Positions 1 through 6,697 of a DNA stretch of 9,357 nt are shown piece after piece; within the stretch, counting starts at the first letter, position 1, and the number at the start of each line of letters is the position of its first letter. The position numbers and the translations under genes are program-made. This DNA comes from an uncultured bacterium (GTDB taxonomy: Bacteria > Bacillota > Clostridia > Lachnospirales > Lachnospiraceae), in the NCBI GenBank assembly GCA_947086625.1, contig CAMTZV010000023.1:1-9357 (forward strand), written 5' to 3'. Below the pieces are notes generated by a model, which was given only the letters and a program-made list of their open reading frames with translations, searched no databases and had not been told where the DNA came from.

Positions 1-873
1 GACTACGAGCCGAATCTCATCGCCCAGAGTCTCGCCGGAAACCGGACGAACATCATCGGCCTGCTCGTCCCGGAAATTGCCTACCCTTTTTTCAGCGAAA
101 TTATCGAATCGATCGAAAATCAGGCATTTTTTGAGGGCTACAGCATTATCATCTGCAACACGCACCGCAGCCTGGAAAAGGAGAAAAATATTCTCGCCCA
201 GCTGCGCCAGCGGAAGGTGGACGGCATCATTGCGGTCCCGGTTTCTGCAGAGAAGAGCCTGCCCGCCTACCGGCGCCTGCAGGTTCCCGCCGTGATGATT
301 ACAAAGCGGATGGAAGGCTTCAGCAGCGTATATATCTCCCATTACAACGGCGGAGAGCAGATCGCCCGCCACTTTCTCAACATGGGCTTTCAGAAAATAG
401 GGTATATCGGGCCCACAAAGGAGTCCACCTCGGCCCTCAAATACGCCGGATTCCGGCAGTATCTGTCTGCCAGCCAGATTTCCCTGACCGACGTGATCGA
501 ATGTCCCGCGCCGCAGAATATGAACGCCAGCCTTGTCTACAAGCTTGTGAAGCAATACGCGGCGGACGTGGGACTGCGCTGCGAAGCATATCTGGCAAAC
601 GACGACATCACCGCCTGCGAGGCCATCACCGCCTTCCGCGAATTGGGCTACGCCGTTCCGCAGGATATCGCGATCGCCGGCTTTGACAATTCCCTGCTCG
701 CCAAGGAGATCAGCCCGAAGCTCACCGCGCTGGCGCAGCCTTTGGATGAGATTGGGAAAAAATCCGTAGAAATTTTGCTGGAGCAGATCAACAACGATGC
801 GGAGCCTCGCATGTATGAGCTGGAATCCCGCATCATCGCAAGAGAATCCACGGTCCGTTTTATGCCTGCTTAA
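1..873 (+). CDS. LacI/GalR-family transcriptional regulator, 5' end missing
   Basis: The frame is open from the first base to a TAA at 871-873 and gives 290 residues. It begins inside the hinge region ('YEPNLIAQSLAG', the LacI hinge-helix pattern), so the N-terminal helix-turn-helix of about 50 residues lies outside the window. The rest is the periplasmic-binding-protein-like effector domain: 'NIIGLLVPEIAYPFFSEII' starts subdomain 1, 'KVDGIIAVP' follows, then 'YLANDDITACEAI', 'VPQDIAIAGFDN' and 'PKLTALAQP' near the C-terminus, all family hallmarks. Known for the family: a dimeric repressor or activator whose DNA binding is controlled by a sugar or nucleotide ligand. The ligand cannot be predicted here. 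It is convergent with the glycosyltransferase gene ending at 907, only 33 bp away, so it is not co-transcribed with the polysaccharide genes and need not regulate them. ATGs inside the frame, such as 217, are not real starts because the upstream sequence is clearly family sequence. Confidence 0.93.
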   Translation, partial: DYEPNLIAQSLAGNRTNIIGLLVPEIAYPFFSEIIESIENQAFFEGYSIIICNTHRSLEKEKNILAQLRQRKVDGIIAVPVSAEKSLPAYRRLQVPAVMITKRMEGFSSVYISHYNGGEQIARHFLNMGFQKIGYIGPTKESTSALKYAGFRQYLSASQISLTDVIECPAPQNMNASLVYKLVKQYAADVGLRCEAYLANDDITACEAITAFRELGYAVPQDIAIAGFDNSLLAKEISPKLTALAQPLDEIGKKSVEILLEQINNDAEPRMYELESRIIARESTVRFMPA

Positions 874-906
874 GAGCAAACACCGATCACAGGGCTTTGT
901 CCTCTC

Positions 907-2046
907 TCACTCCAAAAGCCGACCAAGCAGCGCTTCCCACTGGCCCGCAGCTTTCTCTGTTGAAAAATCCTCCAAATGGTCTCCGGCGTGCGCCTCAAAC
1001 GCGCGGTAGCACGCCTCGTCCGTGAGCAGCCGCCCGATCGCGTCCGCCATCGCCGTAAGATGCGCCTCCCCGTCGTCCGACACCGGAATGAGGAAGCCGC
1101 CGACGCCATCCTCGATGAGCTCCGAGGGGCCGGTGCGAATGTCGAAGCTCACCGCGGGCAGCGAAAAGCGCTTCGCCTCGAGCAAAACCATCGGAAGCCC
1201 CTCGTGCTCCGACGTCATCACGTACACGAGCGCCCGCGCATAAAGCGGCGCCACATCCGTTACAAAGCCCTCCAGCTTCACGCAGTCCCCGACGCCCCGG
1301 CGCAAAATCTCCGCCTCTATTTCCGCGCGCTGCTCCCCCTCGCCCGCGATGCGCCACGTAAAATTGCCACCGTACCGCTCCTTCAACAGCTGCGCAATAC
1401 GCGGGATGCGCAAAAAGCCCTTCGCAGGCACAAGCCCCCCGACACTCAAAAGCTCTTTCTCTGTGAAATCGCGCACAGGCTTCTCCCCGACGCAAAAATA
1501 GTCCGCCGGGTTGTGAATCACGCAGATTTCGTGGCGGATGTTCAGATTTTCCAGATAAAAACCCCGGTCCATCTGCGTCAGCGTCACGATCGCGTCCGCA
1601 AACCGCCCCGCCAGCCTGCGGATTGCGCCGCGGTAGCGCGTCCCCATATCCTCGTAAAAGTGAAAGTGCTCCCACGAGACCACCTTCACGCCCGTCATCC
1701 CCTTCACCGGAAGCGAGAGCACGTCGAGCACCCCGTCGATATCGACGAGCACATCGATCCGATGGCGCTTCACGAAACGCCTCAATTTAAAAATCACCGG
1801 GACATAGCCCGGCCCCGGCGTGATCCAATGGTCAGAAAAAGCCTCCCGGGCGATGCGCTTCGACAGCTTAAATGCCGCCTCGTGCTCTTCGGTCAGGCTG
1901 ACTACAAATATTTCGTACTGTCCCCGGGCACAAAGCGCGTTCGCGATAATTGTCCCCACCCGCTCCGTGCCGCCGCCGCGCGTGATATCGCCCGAAAAAA
2001 ACGCGACACGCCTTTTGCCGCCCGAAAAGCTCTCTTCTGTCTTCAA
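907..2046 (-). CDS. GT4-type glycosyltransferase (GT-B fold)
   Basis: A 379-residue protein from a TTG start at 2046 to a TGA at 907-909. It resembles group 1/GT4 retaining glycosyltransferases of capsule and exopolysaccharide operons (AmsD-like). Visible motifs: an N-terminal 'GDITRGGGTERV' glycine loop (about 19-30), 'EICVIHNP' at the interdomain region (about 173-180), 'LLSVGGLVPAKGF' opening the C-terminal domain (about 199-211), and the nucleotide-sugar-binding EX7E motif 'EHEGLPMVLLEA' with Glu282 and Glu290, followed by 'FDIRTGPSELI'. It probably transfers a sugar from a nucleotide donor to a lipid-linked acceptor on the cytoplasmic membrane face; donor and acceptor are unknown. Start choice: the TTG is preceded by GAGGTGGAGG (2051-2060). 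The in-frame ATG at 2082 would add 12 residues and overlap the upstream GT2 gene by 11 bp, but has no properly spaced Shine-Dalgarno. It is the last gene of the minus-strand operon, 25 bp after the GT2 gene. Confidence 0.9.
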   Translation of the reverse strand: MKTEESFSGGKRRVAFFSGDITRGGGTERVGTIIANALCARGQYEIFVVSLTEEHEAAFKLSKRIAREAFSDHWITPGPGYVPVIFKLRRFVKRHRIDVLVDIDGVLDVLSLPVKGMTGVKVVSWEHFHFYEDMGTRYRGAIRRLAGRFADAIVTLTQMDRGFYLENLNIRHEICVIHNPADYFCVGEKPVRDFTEKELLSVGGLVPAKGFLRIPRIAQLLKERYGGNFTWRIAGEGEQRAEIEAEILRRGVGDCVKLEGFVTDVAPLYARALVYVMTSEHEGLPMVLLEAKRFSLPAVSFDIRTGPSELIEDGVGGFLIPVSDDGEAHLTAMADAIGRLLTDEACYRAFEAHAGDHLEDFSTEKAAGQWEALLGRLLE

Positions 2047-2050
2047 CCGC

Positions 2051-2060
2051 CCTCCACCTC
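2051..2060 (-). promoter_or_regulatory. Ribosome binding site deciding a TTG start
   Basis: On the minus strand this reads GAGGTGGAGG, then GCGG and a TTG (2044-2046) in frame with the GT4 gene. GAGGTG matches the anti-Shine-Dalgarno complement and lies 8 nt from the TTG. The upstream in-frame ATG at 2080-2082 has only AGGT directly abutting it. This supports TTG initiation at 2046. Confidence 0.65.
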
Positions 2061-2071
2061 TCTTCACAGTC

Positions 2072-3214
2072 TCACTGAACATACCTGCTTTTTGTTATTT
2101 TCTTATCAATGCTTAAACATTGCAGACACGCGATGCCGAGCGCGTAAACGCCGTAGGCGTGCATCCGGAACAGCCCCGCCGCCACCGGAATGACCACATT
2201 CCAGACGCCGCCGCGCACCTGCCTGATGTAGGTGCGCCCGGAAAGCTCCCGCATGTAGCGCGCCGCCAGCGGCTGCTTTCCGTAGGTTTTCAGCGCCCGC
2301 CGCGCCGCGCGGATGCCGTGCCCCGCCAAAAGCTCCTGCTTGACGACAAAAAAGCTGCCGAAAAAGACGTGGAACGCCATCAAATCCTCGTACGCTTTGA
2401 CGCCCCGCTCTCCGCAAAAGCGCAGATAATCCTCCGCGATCGCAACCCACACGGGAATGAGGTTCTCCTTGTAGCGGAAGCTCACGGACGACTCGTTGAC
2501 CCGATAGCAGTACACGCTCTCATCCACAAAGGCGTACACCGGGTCGTAGGAAAGGCACGCCGCGTTGTGGGCCTTGTCCTGCGAAAACGGGTACGCACGG
2601 CAGAAAAGCCCATGCTCCAGAAGAAACTGCCTGCGGTAGAGCTTTCCCCAGTTGTAGGCGAGATGCCCGTAGTAGTAAAAGCCCTTAAAGCGGAAGTCCG
2701 CGGTGGACGTGTAGCGTCCGCCATGCAGATGGTGATAGTTCACGCCGTCTGCCGCGCCACCCGATTGGACACGCCTCCTGCCGTCTTCCTTCCCGCCACC
2801 CGTCCGGGCAAGCCGTCCGCCGTCTGCCACAACGCCCGCACCGATGCGCCGGTAGCTCCCCTGCGTGATATCGGCGTGCTTTTTCTCCGCCCGCGCCGCA
2901 AGATGCGAGAGACAAAAGGGCCCGTCCAGCAGATCGTCGGCGTCCACAAAGCAGACGTATTTCCCGCGCGCCGCGCGGATTCCGGCGTTCCGCGCCATGC
3001 CAAGCCCCTGATTTTCCTGATGGATCACGCGCACCCGCGCGTTTTGCTCCGCGTAAGCGTCGCAGAGCGCCGGGCACTCGTCCGGCGAGCCGTCGTCCAC
3101 CAGAATAACCTCCATCTCCTCAAGCTCCTGCGCAAAAATACTCTCCATACACGGCGCGAGAAACTCCTTCGCCTTATACACCGGCACGATCACGCTCACC
3201 AATGTCCGTTCCAT
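2072..3214 (-). CDS. Family 2 glycosyltransferase (GT-A fold)
   Basis: A 380-residue protein from an ATG at 3214 to a TGA at 2072-2074. The N-terminus is a classic GT2 domain: 'VSVIVPVYKAKEFL' (6-19), the nucleotide-binding 'ILVDDGSPDE' (37-46, Asp40-Asp41), 'NQGLGMARNAGI' (68-79) and the metal-binding DXD equivalent 'FVDADD' (89-94). 'PFSQDKAHN' (209-217), with Asp213, is the likely general-base region. By analogy it is an inverting transferase adding a sugar to a lipid-linked oligosaccharide at the inner membrane face. A Gly/Arg-rich, low-complexity stretch at about 127-170 (GAGVVADGGRLARTGGG and onward) interrupts the domain and is unusual. The C-terminus has a moderately hydrophobic region (about 337-368) that may associate with the membrane. 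AAGGA lies 7 nt before the ATG, within a tandem 11-bp repeat (3218-3239). The gene is second in the operon, 65 bp after the fusion gene. Donor sugar unknown; a uronic acid is plausible from context only. Confidence 0.92.
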   Translation of the reverse strand: MERTLVSVIVPVYKAKEFLAPCMESIFAQELEEMEVILVDDGSPDECPALCDAYAEQNARVRVIHQENQGLGMARNAGIRAARGKYVCFVDADDLLDGPFCLSHLAARAEKKHADITQGSYRRIGAGVVADGGRLARTGGGKEDGRRRVQSGGAADGVNYHHLHGGRYTSTADFRFKGFYYYGHLAYNWGKLYRRQFLLEHGLFCRAYPFSQDKAHNAACLSYDPVYAFVDESVYCYRVNESSVSFRYKENLIPVWVAIAEDYLRFCGERGVKAYEDLMAFHVFFGSFFVVKQELLAGHGIRAARRALKTYGKQPLAARYMRELSGRTYIRQVRGGVWNVVIPVAAGLFRMHAYGVYALGIACLQCLSIDKKITKSRYVQ

Positions 3215-3217
3215 TTT

Positions 3218-3239
3218 CCGATCCTTTCCCGATCCTTTT
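3218..3239 (-). repeat. Tandem 11-bp repeat carrying a duplicated Shine-Dalgarno
   Basis: Two adjacent 11-bp units, differing at one base, read GAAAGGATCGG (3218-3228) and AAAAGGATCGG (3229-3239) on the minus strand. The proximal AAGGA is 7 nt from the GT2 ATG and is the working ribosome binding site. The distal copy places a second AAGGA 11 nt further upstream. Confidence 0.7.
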
Positions 3240-3279
3240 CGTCGCTGCCTTTCGCCCCCTCGGCATCCATACCCGGCCT

Positions 3280-5574
3280 TTAATCCTTCCCGAACAAATC
3301 CCGCGTGTACACCTTCTCTTTCACATCGTCCAACGCCGCGTCGTAGCGGTTCGCGATGATCGCGTGCGAGCGCCCCTTGAACGCCGCCAGGTCGTTTACG
3401 ATCTCGCTTCCGAAAAATGTGCCGCCAGCCGCAAGCGTCGGCTCGTAGATGACGACGGTCACGCCCTTCGCCTTGAGCCGCTTCATGACGCCCTGGATGC
3501 TGCTCTGGCGGAAGTTGTCGCTGTCCGCCTTCATCGTCAGGCGATAGACGCCCACGACGACCTCGCGCTCCCTTGCGCGGTCATAGCTGCTGCTCGGCGC
3601 GTAGTAGCCCGCCATCTCGAGCACGCGCTGTGCGATGAAGTCCTTGCGCGTGCGGTTCGCCTCCACGATCGCGCCGATCAGGTTTTCCGGCACGTCCGCG
3701 TAATTCGCGAGCAGCTGCTTCGTGTCCTTCGGCAGGCAGTAGCCGCCGTAGCCGAACGACGGGTTGTTGTAGTAGTCGCCGATGCGCGGGTCGAGGCAGA
3801 CCCCGTCGATGATCTCCCGTGTGCGAAGCCCCTTCATCTCCGCATACGTGTCCAGCTCGTTAAAAAACGAGACGCGCAGCGCCAGATACGTGTTTGCGAA
3901 CAGCTTCACCGCCTCCGCCTCCGTCGTCCCCATGTAGAGGAGCGGCACGTCCGCCTTCTTCGCGCTCGCGCGCAAGAGCTCCCCGAATGTCTCCGCCGCA
4001 GGGCGCAGCGCGTCGCCGTCAAAGCCCACGATGATGCGCGAGGGGTAGAGGTTGTCGTAGAGCGCCCGCCCCTCCCGCAGAAATTCCGGCGAAAAGAGGA
4101 TGCGCGTCTCCCCGGTGCGCTCTGACAGGCGCTTTGTGTAGCCGACCGGAACCGTCGACTTGATGACGATGGCTGCCCGCTCGTTCACGGCGCGCACCTG
4201 CGCGATCACCTGCTCCACCGCCGAGGTATCGAAAAAGTTTTTCTGCGAATCGTAGTTTGTAGGCACCGCAATCACGACGTAATCCGCATCGGCATACGCC
4301 GCCGCGCCGTCCGTCGTCGCGGTCAGATCAAGCCCGCCGTCCGCGAGCCGCCGCTCGATCTCGGCGTCGATGATCGGCGATTTCCCCTCCCGCAGCAGCG
4401 CGATCTTCTCCTCCGAGATATCCACCGCGTACACCTTCGTGTGCGCCGCCAGCAGCGCCGCGATGCTGAGACCCACATAGCCGGTTCCCGCCACCGCGAC
4501 TGTGGGGCCGCTTTCCGCTTCCCTCCCGTAATAGTCCCGATACCACCGCGCAAACGCCCGCAGCCCCTTGGAGAGCGGCGTGTTCGGCCGGAAGCCAAAA
4601 TCCCGCTCCAGCCCGCTCACGTCCGCGTATGTCGTCTCCACGTCGCCCGGCTGCATCGGCACAAGCCTTTTGTGGCTCTCAAAATCGTAATCCGCCGGGA
4701 GCACGCCCGCGTCGATCAGCTCCCGCTGTAAAATGTCCACAAAGTCCAGCAGGTTTTCGGGATGGCTGTTGCCGATGTTGTAGATTTTGTACGGCACGCC
4801 GTCCTTCGTCTGCTCCGGCGTCCGCTTCATGACGGCCGCAACGCCCGCGACAATGTCGTCGATGTATGTGAAATCCCGCATACAATTCCCGTAGTTGAAA
4901 ATTTCGATCGTCTCCCCGCGCCGCAGCTTGTCCGTAAAGCCGAAATACGCCATGTCCGGCCGCCCCGCCGGGCCGTACACCGTGAAAAAGCGCAGCCCCG
5001 TCGCCGGAATCCCGTAGAGCTTCGCATAAGCGTGCGCCAGGAGCTCGTCGGATTTTTTCGTCGCCGCATAGAGGGAGACGGGATGATCCACCGGATCGTC
5101 CGTTGCATAGGGAATCTTTTTGTTGGAGCCGTAGACGCTCGAGCTGGACGCGTAGACGAGATGCTCCACGCCGCCTCCCTCGCGCGAATGGCGGCACGCC
5201 TCCAAAATCTCGTAAAAGCCCTCGATGTTCGAGCGGATATACGCGTCGGGATGGTCGATCGAGTAGCGCACGCCCGCCTGCGCCGCGAGATTCACCACGA
5301 TCTTCGGGTCATACACCGCAAAGAGCTCCCGCACCGTCTCACGGTCCGCGATATCGCCCTTCACAAAGACGAAGCGCCCCGCCGCTTCCTCCTCCCGAAG
5401 CTGCGCCAGACGGTACTTCTTTAAGCCCACGTCATAGTAGTCGTTCAGATTGTCGACGCCTACGACGCGCACGCCGCTCTCCTGCGCCAGCAGTGCCCGC
5501 GCCAGATTCGCGCCGATAAAGCCCGCCGCGCCCGTGATCAGAACCGTTTTTCCCTCTAAGCTGATGTCTGCCAT
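3280..5574 (-). CDS. Bifunctional UDP-glucuronate 4-epimerase / UDP-glucose 6-dehydrogenase fusion
   Basis: One uninterrupted 764-residue frame encodes two full enzymes. Residues 1 to about 350 are an extended SDR epimerase: '[10 protein letters not shown]' Rossmann loop (12-21), '[16 protein letters not shown]' (41-56), '[13 protein letters not shown]' (101-113), 'ASSSSVYG' (142-149), catalytic Tyr169-x3-Lys173 in '[11 protein letters not shown]', and '[15 protein letters not shown]'. These match UDP-glucuronate 4-epimerases (EC 5.1.3.6) better than GalE. After a short linker (about 351-357), residues 358-764 form a UDP-glucose 6-dehydrogenase of the short E. coli Ugd type (EC 1.1.1.22): 'VAGTGYVG' (361-368), 'IKSTVPVG' (471-478), 'FSPEFLREG' (494-502), nucleophile Cys613 in '[14 protein letters not shown]', and the C-terminal '[19 protein letters not shown]'. 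All key residues are present, so both halves should be active, converting UDP-glucose to UDP-glucuronate and then UDP-galacturonate in the cytoplasm. AGAGGG lies 5 nt before the ATG. It is first in the minus-strand operon. No usable internal start is seen at the junction. Confidence 0.95.
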   Translation of the reverse strand: MADISLEGKTVLITGAAGFIGANLARALLAQESGVRVVGVDNLNDYYDVGLKKYRLAQLREEEAAGRFVFVKGDIADRETVRELFAVYDPKIVVNLAAQAGVRYSIDHPDAYIRSNIEGFYEILEACRHSREGGGVEHLVYASSSSVYGSNKKIPYATDDPVDHPVSLYAATKKSDELLAHAYAKLYGIPATGLRFFTVYGPAGRPDMAYFGFTDKLRRGETIEIFNYGNCMRDFTYIDDIVAGVAAVMKRTPEQTKDGVPYKIYNIGNSHPENLLDFVDILQRELIDAGVLPADYDFESHKRLVPMQPGDVETTYADVSGLERDFGFRPNTPLSKGLRAFARWYRDYYGREAESGPTVAVAGTGYVGLSIAALLAAHTKVYAVDISEEKIALLREGKSPIIDAEIERRLADGGLDLTATTDGAAAYADADYVVIAVPTNYDSQKNFFDTSAVEQVIAQVRAVNERAAIVIKSTVPVGYTKRLSERTGETRILFSPEFLREGRALYDNLYPSRIIVGFDGDALRPAAETFGELLRASAKKADVPLLYMGTTEAEAVKLFANTYLALRVSFFNELDTYAEMKGLRTREIIDGVCLDPRIGDYYNNPSFGYGGYCLPKDTKQLLANYADVPENLIGAIVEANRTRKDFIAQRVLEMAGYYAPSSSYDRAREREVVVGVYRLTMKADSDNFRQSSIQGVMKRLKAKGVTVVIYEPTLAAGGTFFGSEIVNDLAAFKGRSHAIIANRYDAALDDVKEKVYTRDLFGKD

Positions 5575-5614
5575 AAATACCCTCTTTTTTACGAAAGGCC
5601 CGCCTCATTCCGGC

Positions 5615-5643
5615 TTGAGCCTTTTTTTTCTGTGTGCTATACT
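5615..5643 (+). promoter_or_regulatory. SigA-type promoter for the divergent glycosyltransferase gene
   Basis: TTGAGC (5615-5620) and TATACT (5638-5643) are separated by exactly 17 bp. The -10 is preceded by TGC, giving an extended -10. The start point would be near 5650, leaving a leader of about 35 nt before the TTG at 5685. The upstream in-frame GTG at 5634 lies inside the promoter and cannot be on this transcript. Confidence 0.75.
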
Positions 5644-5670
5644 TTTTTAATATGAAACGACATCCGAGAC

Positions 5671-5676
5671 AGGAGG
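5671..5676 (+). promoter_or_regulatory. Consensus ribosome binding site deciding a TTG start
   Basis: AGGAGG lies 8 nt before an in-frame TTG (5685-5687). Neither the upstream in-frame ATG (5652-5654) nor the GTG (5634-5636) has a Shine-Dalgarno, and the GTG overlaps the -10 box. Confidence 0.8.
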
Positions 5677-5684
5677 TTTTACCC

Positions 5685-6656
5685 TTGAAAAAAACGAACC
5701 GCGGGAACACATCCGCCCCCGACACGCTGCTCATCTTTGAGCGCCCGGAGCTCTATTTTTTCCCGGCGCTCCCCGATATCGTCTGCCCCGCCTTTGGCGT
5801 CCCGCAAAAAAGCCTTCGCTACCTCGTCTACAAGGCGCTCTGTCTCCTGCATCTGCCCGGCACGCACCTTTTCTGGGGCAGCTGGACAAAACGCCTCGCA
5901 GGCGTGAAGCGCGTCGTCATTTTTGACTACGGCTACCAGCGCGGCATGAAGCGCTACATCCGCCGCAAAAACCCGGACTGCGAGGTATACCTGTTTTTCT
6001 GGAACCTGATTACGCCGGTTCGCGTCAACCATCGGCTGTTTTCGGACAAGCGCGCGATCTACTCCACCGACCCCGGCGACTGCGCGCGCTACCGGTTTTA
6101 TTATAACTCAATCTTTTACACCCGGCAATACCGCCGGGACTGGTCGGGCAAAAAGAACCGCCTCTTTTTTATCGGGCACGACAAGGGCCGCGCCGGGGCG
6201 CTCCTTGCGCTCAAACAGAAGCTGACGCGCGCCGGGATCTCCTGCGATATCCGCATTGTGAGCTCCTCCCGGGACGCTTCGTATATCCGCACGCTCGGCG
6301 AGCTCTACAGCCCGCGCCCGCTCTCCTATGACGAATATTTACAGCAGCTTGAAGAGTGCGACATCCTGCTGGACTTTAACCAGAAGGGCCAGCGCGCGCT
6401 CACGATGCGCGTGATGGAGGCCATCTTCCTGTCCAAAAAGCTCATCACGAACAACGCCGCCATCCAAACCTTCGATTTTTACAGCGAAGACAACATCCTG
6501 CTTCTGCCGGACGACCCGGCCAGCCTCACATTGGACGCTCTGCGCGCCTTTCTCGAAAAGCCGTTTGTCCCGTATCCGCAGGATGTGATCGACTACTATG
6601 ATTTTCATGCGTGGAAGGAGCGCTTTGTCCCGGGAGGGCGGCAGCCGCCCCACTGA
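5685..6656 (+). CDS. Putative GT-B-like glycosyltransferase (polysaccharide biosynthesis)
   Basis: A 323-residue protein from the TTG at 5685 to a TGA at 6654-6656. No signal peptide or membrane segments are seen. The N-terminal half contains 'LFWGSWTKRLAGVKRVVIFDYGY' pieces (about 63-83) and 'EVYLFFWNLI' (100-109). The C-terminal half has 'RLFFIGHDKGRAG' (159-171), 'DIRIVSSSRD' (188-197), 'PLSYDEYLQQLEECDILLDFNQ' pieces (212-232) and 'ALTMRVMEAIFLSKKLITNN' (238-257), then 'FDFYSEDNILLL' (263-274). This pattern, a Rossmann-like C-terminal domain with an 'R--EA----KKLITNN' helix, occurs in poorly characterised proteins of LPS/capsule loci and resembles the donor-binding half of GT-B transferases, though without a clean EX7E. 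Its own promoter and its place between the fusion gene and the flippase fit surface polysaccharide assembly. Transferase function is inference; donor and acceptor are unknown. A GC hairpin (6636-6650) lies in the last codons but has no U-tract. Confidence 0.8.
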   Translation: MKKTNRGNTSAPDTLLIFERPELYFFPALPDIVCPAFGVPQKSLRYLVYKALCLLHLPGTHLFWGSWTKRLAGVKRVVIFDYGYQRGMKRYIRRKNPDCEVYLFFWNLITPVRVNHRLFSDKRAIYSTDPGDCARYRFYYNSIFYTRQYRRDWSGKKNRLFFIGHDKGRAGALLALKQKLTRAGISCDIRIVSSSRDASYIRTLGELYSPRPLSYDEYLQQLEECDILLDFNQKGQRALTMRVMEAIFLSKKLITNNAAIQTFDFYSEDNILLLPDDPASLTLDALRAFLEKPFVPYPQDVIDYYDFHAWKERFVPGGRQPPH

Positions 6657-6697
6657 CACGCCGCCCTGCACGGCCGATGCCAGCGCGCCTTCCGACG

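Noticed and set aside
874..906. Terminator between the convergent LacI-family and GT4 genes
   Set aside because: Only a 3-bp AGG/CCT pairing is visible and there is no U-tract on either strand.
976..2193. Long plus-strand open frame (405 codons) antisense to the GT4 gene
   Set aside because: Its translation is Arg/His/Pro-rich with no family resemblance. The opposite strand carries clear GT4 motifs; this is a high-GC antisense artefact.
2120..3283. Long plus-strand open frame antisense to the GT2 gene
   Set aside because: Low-information Arg/Val/His-rich translation lying over a well-supported glycosyltransferase; no ribosome binding site or promoter supports it.
4506..5574. Treating the epimerase and dehydrogenase as two separate genes
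   Set aside because: The frame is continuous through the junction, with no stop, no Shine-Dalgarno and no Met/Val/Leu start in a sensible place before GTGYVG.
5594..5628. AAAGGC ... GCCTTTTTTTT as a plus-strand terminator upstream of the transferase promoter
   Set aside because: The stem is only 6 bp around a 19-nt loop, and no plus-strand gene ends upstream; the T-run is better explained as promoter spacer.
6636..6650. GGGCGGC/GCCGCCC hairpin at the end of the plus-strand transferase gene as a terminator
   Set aside because: The stem is strong but lies within the last codons, and neither strand has a following U-tract.
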